Assembly (NCBI GenBank): GCA_030587525.1
Contig: JAUQYW010000781.1
Location: 1-13,653, forward strand
Reading direction: 5' to 3'
Length of the DNA: 13,653 bases
From: Candidatus Sigynarchaeota archaeon
Lineage (GTDB): Archaea > Asgardarchaeota > Lokiarchaeia > Sigynarchaeales > Sigynarchaeaceae
Within the stretch, counting starts at the first letter, position 1. Each line of letters begins with the position of its first letter. The notes under the pieces are model-generated. The model was not told where the DNA came from, searched no databases, and saw only the letters and a program-made list of their open reading frames with translations. The position numbers and the translations under genes are program-made. Positions 1 to 5,921 of this stretch are shown here, in pieces.

Positions 1-763
1 GAAACCGCTCCCGGCGCTGGTCAAGAAAACCTTCTCCATCATCACGCGGGAATATGCAATACTATTGAACTTCGTTATCGGGATCATGATGCCTATGATT
101 ATTTTCGTGATGGGCTTGTCATCCGGGGATATCACCGATGCTGGATGGGCATCCGGCATCGTCTACATTGGCTTCCAAGTCCACATGGTCCATAACGCCA
201 TCTCGGGAGGGGAGGAGAAGGTGGGCAGCGTGCTCACGTCCATGCCGGTGAAGACTTGGGACGTGTACAACGCTCGCCGCATAACCATGTACTTGAACCA
301 GGGTATATCCACCGCGATCTGTATGGTGCTCGTGCTCTGCCTTGCACGAGATCCCCTGGAGATCGTGATGTACCAGACCGTGTTGATATCCCTCGCGATG
401 GTTACCGTGCCGCTATACTTGATATTGTATTCAATTGCTTTTTGCCGGCTGAATGGCCGGTACACGCTCTTCATAAACACGAATGTGAACAGGGGAGGCA
501 AGTTAGCCGTGATGATCATCTCGTGCTATGCCATCGCTATCGTTGAGATTTTGTTCATGGAGATGAATTCTCGCCCAGTGGCGAGTCTTATCACGGAAAT
601 GGTTCTCGATTTTTCGGGACTCTTGGAAATCAAGCATTCGGTTACACCATTTGGAGCAGCAATCGTCCTCGCGGCAATATGGATCGTGAACGTGTCCATG
701 GCAGCGGGCCTAGAAGTTGCAGCGAGAAGGCTGTTCAAGAACCGGCGCGAGCCACAAGCATGA
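1..763 (+). CDS. ABC-2 type transporter permease, 5' truncated by window edge
   Basis: Probable membrane subunit of an ABC exporter. The frame is open from base 2, and the residues before the first internal start candidate (the TTG at 65) read as normal permease N-terminal sequence (KPLPALVKKTFSIITREYAI), so the true start lies outside the window; 253 residues are visible. Several hydrophobic segments are seen: the first after REYAILLN, a pair around ISTAICMVLVLCL and VLISLAMVTVPLYLILYSIAF, then KLAVMIISCYAIAIVEILF and a last one near GAAIVLAAIWIVNVSMAAGL. The stretch GGEEKVGSVLTSMPVKTWDVYNAR matches the cytoplasmic 'E..xG....L...P' coupling region typical of ABC-2 permeases. The protein ends in a basic tail (RRLFKNRR). 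It converges with the ArsR-like gene, 9 bp stop to stop. The ATPase partner is presumably upstream. The substrate cannot be told. Confidence 0.75.
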   Translation, partial: KPLPALVKKTFSIITREYAILLNFVIGIMMPMIIFVMGLSSGDITDAGWASGIVYIGFQVHMVHNAISGGEEKVGSVLTSMPVKTWDVYNARRITMYLNQGISTAICMVLVLCLARDPLEIVMYQTVLISLAMVTVPLYLILYSIAFCRLNGRYTLFINTNVNRGGKLAVMIISCYAIAIVEILFMEMNSRPVASLITEMVLDFSGLLEIKHSVTPFGAAIVLAAIWIVNVSMAAGLEVAARRLFKNRREPQA

Positions 764-772
764 TGACCCAGT

Positions 773-1384
773 TCATTCTTGGAACGACGCTTTCTTCCTT
801 TTTTTCAAGACCTTCATCTTGAGCAAGACCGTCGAGATAAAAATGATGACGATGGTTCCCAAGATCCATATTGCTGAGGCCACGGGAGCATCACCTGGCG
901 GCTCGCCTTCGGGAGCTAATAAGCTGAAACCGACGAAGGGCAATACCACGCCCATGAGAAGCAACACCATGATTGCCCGCTTTCTTGGGTTTTGGATCAA
1001 ATAATTGGGACGCGGCTCGGGTTGCTCAGCATCGAGCTTCTGGCGTATGTATTCAAGCAACTTCAAGGCCTTCTCGTCGAACTTTTGCTCGCCATTGCCA
1101 TCCGGCGCCGTAACGGGCACCAGTTCTCCCGATTCCTTCACCAGTTCCTTCAAGATGGACAGGGCTTTTTCTCCAAGCGCCGTGAGCTTGTACATCCCTT
1201 CTTTATTCTTATCAATCAGGCCTTCGAGAAGTTTCAAGTGATAGTTCAACTTTCCGGTGGCGATATCGAACGTTTCGAGTAACTGCGAGTAGGTCTTCGG
1301 TGTGCTTTCAAGGAGCATCAAGATTTTTCGACGGATCTCATGGTTCAACGCGTTGATGACATCCGTCCCTTTCGCGCTAGGCAT
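773..1384 (-). CDS. ArsR-like winged-helix regulator with two C-terminal membrane helices
   Basis: 203 aa. Residues about 8-80 form a winged-helix domain of the ArsR type: NALNHEIRRKILMLL is helix 1, TYSQLLETFDIATGKLNYHLKLLE is the helix-turn-helix, and IDKNKEGMYKLTALGEKAL is the wing. A charged linker (80-135) follows, then two hydrophobic helices at about 137-157 and 169-190, and a strongly basic end (KMKVLKKRKK). This predicts a regulator tethered to the cytoplasmic membrane with its DNA-binding domain inside. Such membrane-bound archaeal HTH proteins are often found beside ABC exporters, as here, where the permease converges on it. It starts at the ATG on 1384-1382. It is divergent from the flippase-like gene, with 109 bp shared upstream DNA, so it may control that gene or itself. 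The inducer is unknown. Confidence 0.82.
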   Translation of the reverse strand: MPSAKGTDVINALNHEIRRKILMLLESTPKTYSQLLETFDIATGKLNYHLKLLEGLIDKNKEGMYKLTALGEKALSILKELVKESGELVPVTAPDGNGEQKFDEKALKLLEYIRQKLDAEQPEPRPNYLIQNPRKRAIMVLLLMGVVLPFVGFSLLAPEGEPPGDAPVASAIWILGTIVIIFISTVLLKMKVLKKRKKASFQE

Positions 1385-1463
1385 TGTCTATCTGGATAAA
1401 CGTTCGTTCGATTCCTTGTAAGACGTTGAAAGACTAAGGACAAAAGACTATCGATCAAAACTG

Positions 1464-1471
1464 ATTTAATC
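1464..1471 (+). promoter_or_regulatory. TATA-like element of the flippase-like gene
   Basis: An AT-rich stretch (ATTTAATC) lies 23-30 nt before the ATG at 1494. That is the spacing expected if transcription starts at or next to the start codon, giving a leaderless mRNA. No Shine-Dalgarno sequence precedes the ATG. The assignment is by position and composition only. Confidence 0.45.
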
Positions 1472-1492
1472 AAGAAAACTAATCAAGTTAGT
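1467..1492. promoter_or_regulatory. Operator-like repeats in the divergent promoter region
   Basis: TAATCAAG occurs twice with 13-nt spacing (1467-1474 and 1480-1487). Overlapping the second copy is an inverted repeat, ACTAA (1478-1482) and TTAGT (1488-1492), around TCAAG. The repeats sit between the TATA-like element and the ATG at 1494, where a bound repressor would block initiation. The adjacent ArsR-like regulator is the obvious candidate binder. This is inference. Confidence 0.3.
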
Positions 1493-1493
1493 C

Positions 1494-3371
1494 ATGGACG
1501 GGAACCCACCGAGCCCGGTTGAGGGCACGAACGCCCTCGCCGGCAATAAGGCGGGGGAAAGAGACCAGTTATGGAGAACTCTCGGCGTTCACAGGCCGCT
1601 CGCGTCGTTCTGGTTCAATTACGTCATCTTTCTCGTCATCGCCATCCCGGCACTGCTCATGTATACCTGGATTCTCCCAAATTATATTTTGCCATTTCCC
1701 GACGCCATGGGATTCCAGATGCTCACGGTGAACTACTTCGGGCTCTTTTTCTCGATAATGGACGTGGCCACGGGGCCAGCCTGCGAGAGGTTTGCAAGTC
1801 AATATGCTGAAATCAACCCGCGAAAGGCATTGCGGTACATCCAGTTTTTCGTTTACTTCCAAATGTTTACTGGCTTGCTCCAAGTCACGATCGTCGCGAT
1901 CTTTTGTCTTTTTTACCTGGTCAACACCAACTTGAACTACGCCATGTGGTTCTTCATGATCTATTCGACCGTGCAATTTCCTGGGATGCTCGGCGCGTTC
2001 AATTCCTCGCTAAAAGGGTTCCAACGCTATGATCGCGCGAACGTGGTCGACATCGTCCAAGGCGTCTTGTTTGAAAACATCACGTCGATCTCGTTCATCC
2101 TCGTCGGGCGCTATTTCGGATCGATCAATCCCATACTCGGCGAAATGATGGGCGCCACCATCGGTTTCATCATAGGGAAATACATCGACGATTTCTTCGC
2201 CCTGGCTTTGGCCGGGCATTACTTGAGCAAGATCTTGAAACCGTACGGCATTAAGCTGCGAGAAGTTATGATTCCCGGATTCACCCGCGTCGAGGCTCGG
2301 GAATGCCTGGTCTACGGGTTCAAGCTCGTCGGGGCCACCTTGATCTCGGCACTCACGGACTACTTGACCTTGATCATGATGATAACGTGGATGCCAAATT
2401 ACGTGTTCATCATGGGCTTGATCGACCTGGCGCGCACGATCGCGAATCTCGTGAATTTGAGATACGATTATTCCGCCATCTTGTCCGAATCCTACAACAA
2501 CGGCAAGAAGAAGCTTGCCCAGTACGCCGTCACCCATTACCTCCAAAATTGGATGTACCTCGCCTCTTTTCTCACGGTCCAAATCGCCATCATGATCCCG
2601 CCAGTCTTTAGCCACCTCGGCGGAAACTTCGCCGCGACCGCTTCGATAATTCCTCTGTACGTGATTCCAAGGCTTCTCGTCACGCCCGCAGTCATCGGTG
2701 CTGAATTCTTGCAAGCTTTCGACCGGCCAGAGTATCGCACGTATGGCATCATCACGGAAAAGGTCGTGAAGATGGTCACGGTTTTCCTTTTCTTGTCGCC
2801 ATGGGGCTTGACCGCCTTACCCGTGCTCGGGGAAACCGCGTTGCTCCCGCTCTACGTCGTGCACGACATCCCGGCTTACATCGCCATCACGGCGGTGGAG
2901 TTTTACCTCGTGCACAAGAAATGCGTGCGGATCAAGATCAACGTCTGGCAAATGTTCGGGGCCACGGCCATCTCGCTGCTTGCCGTGATACCTGTCAATC
3001 TCGTGATGGTGCAGATCTTCAATGCAACATGGGCCGCGTACCCGTCCATCGTCGCCGTGGTGCCGCTCATCGCGCTTTTCTTGTTCGCGATGCTGTTCTT
3101 TCTGCCAATGCTCATGTTCTTCGTGTACGGGCTCGTCGGCGGCTTCGATTCACGCGGCATCCAGCATTTCGCCAACGCGGTGGTCTTGTGCGGCCCGAGC
3201 AAGTTCATCGTGAACATCTTCTGCAAGTGCGCGGCCGCGGGATTCAATCGATCACCGCTCAAGGACCGGTTCAAGACGCCGTGGGAAGAAGCGGACAAGG
3301 AAGCCAGCGAGCTGATGGCCTTGATTTCTGCCAATTCAACTAAAGAAAAATATCAGAAAAAAACCGGGTAA
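1494..3371 (+). CDS. Multi-spanning membrane protein, MOP/Wzx flippase-like
   Basis: 625 aa. After a hydrophilic N-terminus of about 38 residues there are about a dozen or more hydrophobic helices, starting at FWFNYVIFLVIAIPALLMYTWI (about 39-60). The region about 95-135 (ACERFASQYAEINPRKALRYIQFF) and the following LKGFQRYDRANVVDIVQGVL (about 173-192) resemble the amphipathic loop and helix patterns of polysaccharide (PST/Wzx) flippases of the MOP superfamily, which move lipid-linked glycans across the membrane. The C-terminal 60 residues are hydrophilic and cytoplasmic (KDRFKTPWEEADKEASELM). It is longer than a typical Wzx (about 400-500 aa), with extra loops. The downstream dehydrogenase and rhamnosidase fit a role in glycan handling. 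Another multi-spanning transporter family is possible, since the call rests on general pattern rather than a diagnostic motif. Confidence 0.6.
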   Translation: MDGNPPSPVEGTNALAGNKAGERDQLWRTLGVHRPLASFWFNYVIFLVIAIPALLMYTWILPNYILPFPDAMGFQMLTVNYFGLFFSIMDVATGPACERFASQYAEINPRKALRYIQFFVYFQMFTGLLQVTIVAIFCLFYLVNTNLNYAMWFFMIYSTVQFPGMLGAFNSSLKGFQRYDRANVVDIVQGVLFENITSISFILVGRYFGSINPILGEMMGATIGFIIGKYIDDFFALALAGHYLSKILKPYGIKLREVMIPGFTRVEARECLVYGFKLVGATLISALTDYLTLIMMITWMPNYVFIMGLIDLARTIANLVNLRYDYSAILSESYNNGKKKLAQYAVTHYLQNWMYLASFLTVQIAIMIPPVFSHLGGNFAATASIIPLYVIPRLLVTPAVIGAEFLQAFDRPEYRTYGIITEKVVKMVTVFLFLSPWGLTALPVLGETALLPLYVVHDIPAYIAITAVEFYLVHKKCVRIKINVWQMFGATAISLLAVIPVNLVMVQIFNATWAAYPSIVAVVPLIALFLFAMLFFLPMLMFFVYGLVGGFDSRGIQHFANAVVLCGPSKFIVNIFCKCAAAGFNRSPLKDRFKTPWEEADKEASELMALISANSTKEKYQKKTG

Positions 3372-3405
3372 CGATCGGGTCGATTCCCCGGATTGAACCA
3401 ATCGT
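3371..3405 (+). terminator. Imperfect hairpin after the flippase-like gene
   Basis: The arms ACGATCGGGTC (3371-3381) and GAACCAATCGT (3395-3405) pair at 9 of 11 positions around a 13-nt loop. They begin at the last base of the stop codon. Only a weak T-stretch follows, so this may be an mRNA 3'-end structure rather than a true terminator. Confidence 0.3.
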
Positions 3406-3450
3406 GATTTCTTGCGACCAGACGCGTTCTTGACAAGGACCCGCTTTGGA

Positions 3451-3458
3451 TTTAAAAA
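3451..3458 (+). promoter_or_regulatory. TATA box of the dehydrogenase gene
   Basis: TTTAAAAA lies 22-29 nt before the ATG at 3480. This places the expected transcription start near the ATG. A purine-rich run (GGAAGGAAAGG, 3462-3472) lies between and could act as a weak ribosome-binding site if the start site is a few bases upstream. The gene therefore appears to have its own promoter, separate from the flippase-like gene. Confidence 0.55.
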
Positions 3459-3479
3459 GGTGGAAGGAAAGGTTGTTCT

Positions 3480-4670
3480 ATGAAAGTAAAAGTCGGGATC
3501 ATCGGGTGCGGGACAATCGCACGGTTAGGACACGCGTTATGGTATAAAGAAAATCCAAATGCCGAACTGGTCGCCGCGGCAGACCCGAACGAGAAGCATC
3601 TCGATAAATTCTCAAGATCGTTCAAGATTGGCAAGAGTTACAAAGACCCAATGGATCTCATCGAATCCGGCGAGATCGATGCGGTGAGTATTTGTAGTCC
3701 CCACTGGGCACATTGCGAGCAAGTCTTAGCGTCGGTGAAACGTGGCATCCACGTGCTCGTTGAAAAGCCGATGGCCGTGTCGATGGACGAGTGCGACGTG
3801 ATCGGCGATGCGGTGAACAGTGTTAAAACGGTATTTCAAGTGGCGTCGCAAAAAAGGTTCGAGCTAACTCACCAAAAAATCAAGGAGGCGCTGGAAAACG
3901 GGGAAATCGGCGTTCCATTCCAAGCCTCGATCTACTGGTATCACTACATCCCGGACCTCAGTACCGGACTTATCCGCGGCACGTTGAATTTGTTCAAGAA
4001 GCTGGGCATCGACCTGGAAGAGAACCTTGGCGCGTGGCGGCTTACCGATGCAAGAGCTGGTGGCGGGGATCTCATGGACCATTTGCCTCATTATTACGAC
4101 CTCTTCCGGTTCTGGCTAGGGGAACCAGAGCATGTGAGTGCAGAAATATCCAGGGTTTATCCAGGTCGCGTGCACGAGGATCACGGCATCATCACGATCA
4201 AGTACAAGAGCGGGGCCATTGGCCTGGTAGAACGAAGTCAAGACGTGAAAGGACGGCCCTTTGGCGAGGAGCGCGGCCACGTACATGGCACGAGCGGGAG
4301 CATCTACTGGGACGCACCGCACGAGTACACCCTCAAGCCCGTGAAGCTCCAGAAATATTCGGGAACGAACATCATCACGAACAAGCGGTCGCCGCTGCTC
4401 GTGCCGGGCAATTTCCGGAAATCCCGGGCCTACAAGCGCCAGGCCGACATGTTCATCGCGCGGATCATGAACCAGCCAGAAATCGTGGACTTTCCCGCCA
4501 AGTGGGTCCCGGGTTACGAGGACGGGCGGGCACACGTGGAAGGCGTCATAGCGGCATACATGTCGGCACTTCAGAGGAAAAAAATCGAGTTACCGCTTAA
4601 GAAATCCGTGTATCAAGGATTACATTTCGATTTTGAACATCTGCTTCCACCATTAAAGCAACAGAAGTGA
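3480..4670 (+). CDS. Gfo/Idh/MocA-family NAD(P)-dependent oxidoreductase
   Basis: 396 aa, cytoplasmic. The N-terminal Rossmann fold starts at once with VGIIGCGTIAR; the glycine motif is G9-C-G11-T-I-A14. AAADPNEKHLDKF is the second strand, ending in the cofactor-selecting Asp. DAVSICSPHWAH and the family motif EKP (E95-K96-P97) follow. The C-terminal domain holds GGGDLMDHLPHYYD (194-207), matching the conserved 'GG.l.D...H..D' substrate-site segment, with His204 and Asp207 as likely catalytic residues. The length is normal to slightly long for the family. Members oxidise or reduce sugars, inositols or nucleotide sugars; the exact substrate cannot be read from sequence. The degraded copy of the rhamnosidase promoter that starts at its stop codon suggests it once sat directly before the rhamnosidase gene, so a role in deoxysugar or glycan metabolism is plausible. 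Confidence 0.9.
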   Translation: MKVKVGIIGCGTIARLGHALWYKENPNAELVAAADPNEKHLDKFSRSFKIGKSYKDPMDLIESGEIDAVSICSPHWAHCEQVLASVKRGIHVLVEKPMAVSMDECDVIGDAVNSVKTVFQVASQKRFELTHQKIKEALENGEIGVPFQASIYWYHYIPDLSTGLIRGTLNLFKKLGIDLEENLGAWRLTDARAGGGDLMDHLPHYYDLFRFWLGEPEHVSAEISRVYPGRVHEDHGIITIKYKSGAIGLVERSQDVKGRPFGEERGHVHGTSGSIYWDAPHEYTLKPVKLQKYSGTNIITNKRSPLLVPGNFRKSRAYKRQADMFIARIMNQPEIVDFPAKWVPGYEDGRAHVEGVIAAYMSALQRKKIELPLKKSVYQGLHFDFEHLLPPLKQQK

Positions 4671-4735
4671 ATCGTTTTTATCACATCATAGCAGATTGTA
4701 TAGTTGATTACTATATTTTCCAATGCAAAGTGGAT
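4669..4735 (+). repeat. Degraded copy of the rhamnosidase promoter and first codons (copy A)
   Basis: These 67 bases align without gaps to 5855-5921, 1186 bp downstream, with 8 mismatches by my count. Seven of the eight are transitions. The match covers the TATA element (TCGTTTTTATC), the identical TTGTATAGTTGAT, and the first coding bases (TTTTCC.. GCAAAGTGGAT). It begins at the stop codon of the dehydrogenase and fades after about 4742. Confidence 0.9.
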
Positions 4736-4799
4736 CGGGCTTGTACCGAATGATGACAGCCTTGCGGTAGCAAGCAGAAATGAAAATGCAAAAAAATAA
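4704..4799 (+). pseudogene. Remnant of the rhamnosidase N-terminus
   Basis: In the frame that corresponds to the intact gene, this segment reads L-I-T-I-F-S-N-A-K-W-I-G, then unrelated residues to a TAA at 4797. The intact gene reads L-I-I-M-F-S-S-A-K-W-I-W. The ATG start has become ATA and homology ends after about 11 codons. It is best read as a dead 5' gene fragment. A 31-codon peptide from the TTG at 4704 remains formally possible, but 20 extra open codons is not significant. Confidence 0.6.
4761..4774. other. Small hairpin in the dehydrogenase/surface-protein gap
   Basis: CTTGC and GCAAG form a perfect 5-bp stem around GGTA, just after the rhamnosidase-like homology ends. No T-run follows on the plus strand. 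On the minus strand it lies beyond the T-tracts that probably end the surface-protein transcript. The function is unclear. Confidence 0.3.
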
Positions 4800-4826
4800 C
4801 ACATTTTTGAGATCAAAGTGAAAAAA
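4790..4826 (-). terminator. Poly-T terminator of the surface-protein gene
   Basis: Read on the minus strand, a T6 run (4826-4821) and a T7 run (4796-4790) follow 31-67 nt after the stop codon at 4857. This matches the T-tract terminators used by archaeal RNA polymerase. On the plus strand, T5 runs at 4804-4808 and 4831-4835 could serve the dehydrogenase gene. Confidence 0.55.
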
Positions 4827-4856
4827 TTAATTTTTCAAAGGTTTTCCTTGTGCCTT

Positions 4857-5711
4857 TCATTTGCTCTTGCGTTTCCGGGCAAGAAGGGTGGCAAGCACCA
4901 CCACAACTGCAGCGAGCGCAATCACGACGGCCCATTCAACCGGGGACTCGAAGATGACAGGCATAGACGAAGTAGATGATACCTCGAAGAGAATCTCGGC
5001 AGTTGCAATCTCGGAATTCACGATACCCCAATTTGTTGCAACCTGAAAGGAAAGAACTTTACCAGATGAGTCGGTAATGTATGTTTCATTAGCCTGTGCT
5101 ATGGCATCATAATAACTCAAAATTTCCTCGCCTTCTCGTGTTATCGCTTGAACGTGGTACCGCGTGCCAACGACATCTCCGATGACCGCAAGATTGTTGA
5201 TGTGGTCAAACGTCTCGCCTGCCTGCTCATCCATGAATCCGTCCTTTCTGACCGGTATACCCGCGTTTTGGAAAAAGGTTCGCGATATAACAAACGAGGT
5301 CCCGCGTGAATATATGAAATTCACGGACGTCGTGTTCGTGACGATGTTTCCAAAGAGAAATGCCGTCGTTCGGTTCATGTGTGTCGAATTCAGTTCCGTG
5401 TACACGTGCCGCATTTTTATTTCTACACCAGGTGCTATCGTTGGATATGTAAGGTTTCCATAATGCCAGAAATATTGGGCTTGGCACATCGTGGGAATTG
5501 ATGAATTACCAAACACGTTGAAAAGACTATATGCTGACTTGGTTCCATTTGTAAACGATATTAACACGCTTGCGGTGTAATCTGTCGTCGTTCCGGACAC
5601 GGGAAACCATTGAGCTGTTGCGGCGGTCGCGGCTGCGCAGCCATTGCACGCGATGACTGCCAATATTATGTTAATCGCAAGGTATCTAGATTTTTCCATC
5701 AAAAATGTCAT
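4857..5711 (-). CDS. Secreted, membrane-anchored, sequon-rich surface protein of unknown function
   Basis: 284 aa. The N-terminus (MTFLMEKSRY, then a hydrophobic stretch about 11-29) looks like a signal peptide; Met1 (5711) or Met5 (5699) could be the start. The stretch VIAC at 19-22 is lipobox-like, but the C-terminal anchor makes a lipoprotein less likely. The ectodomain (about 34-255) is rich in beta-prone segments and holds seven N-glycosylation sequons (NGT, NSS, NLT, NST, NRT, NTT, NET). This fits an extracellular archaeal N-glycoprotein. The C-terminus has one membrane helix (about 257-278) and a basic stop-transfer tail, ARKRKSK. I recognise no domain. It is oriented against both neighbours and lies between the two copies of the rhamnosidase promoter repeat, which suggests that it arrived there secondarily. 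Confidence 0.8.
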   Translation of the reverse strand: MTFLMEKSRYLAINIILAVIACNGCAAATAATAQWFPVSGTTTDYTASVLISFTNGTKSAYSLFNVFGNSSIPTMCQAQYFWHYGNLTYPTIAPGVEIKMRHVYTELNSTHMNRTTAFLFGNIVTNTTSVNFIYSRGTSFVISRTFFQNAGIPVRKDGFMDEQAGETFDHINNLAVIGDVVGTRYHVQAITREGEEILSYYDAIAQANETYITDSSGKVLSFQVATNWGIVNSEIATAEILFEVSSTSSMPVIFESPVEWAVVIALAAVVVVLATLLARKRKSK

Positions 5712-5786
5712 CTCTTTCGATTGTGTGGAGAATCAACAAAACCGCCATACTCACTAACAAATCCTTCATAAAGCTATCGCATACGC

Positions 5787-5794
5787 TATATAAA
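5787..5794 (-). promoter_or_regulatory. TATA box of the surface-protein gene
   Basis: Read on the minus strand this is TTTATATA, the archaeal consensus, about 76-83 nt before the ATG at 5711. It would give a leader of roughly 50 nt. Because the element is nearly symmetric it could also fire rightward toward the rhamnosidase, but that gene has its own nearer element. Confidence 0.5.
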
Positions 5795-5854
5795 CCTCGT
5801 AAATTCTGAAGCATCAGCACCCGTCCCCAGTTTCCATTTTTCTAGCCTTGATGG

Positions 5855-5921
5855 GAATCGTTTTTATCGCCTCGTGGCAGATTGTATAGTTGATCATTAT
5901 GTTTTCCAGTGCAAAGTGGAT
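5855..5921 (+). repeat. Intact copy of the 67-nt promoter/start repeat (copy B)
   Basis: This is the partner of 4669-4735, at an ungapped offset of 1186 bp with 59 of 67 identities by hand count. This copy carries the working TATA-like element and the true ATG of the rhamnosidase. Confidence 0.9.
5861..5868 (+). promoter_or_regulatory. TATA-like element of the rhamnosidase gene
   Basis: TTTTTATC lies about 31-38 nt before the ATG at 5899, predicting a transcription start around 5888-5893 and a leader of about ten bases or fewer. The first six bases and the preceding AATCG are also conserved in the degraded copy at 4671-4680. TTTTTATCAC also recurs upstream of the gene at 11877. Confidence 0.5.

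Noticed and set aside
992..1282. Plus-strand open frames opposite the ArsR-like gene
   Set aside because: The winged-helix protein on the minus strand explains the region. The plus-strand products show no recognisable pattern.
2010..2714. 234-codon open frame on the minus strand
   Set aside because: It is antisense to the flippase-like gene, and its Asp/Glu/His/Arg-rich translation mirrors the hydrophobic codons of the real gene.
4669..5921. Insertion sequence or transposon between the two 67-nt repeats
   Set aside because: No transposase gene or terminal inverted repeat is present. The repeat is a promoter plus gene start, not an element end.
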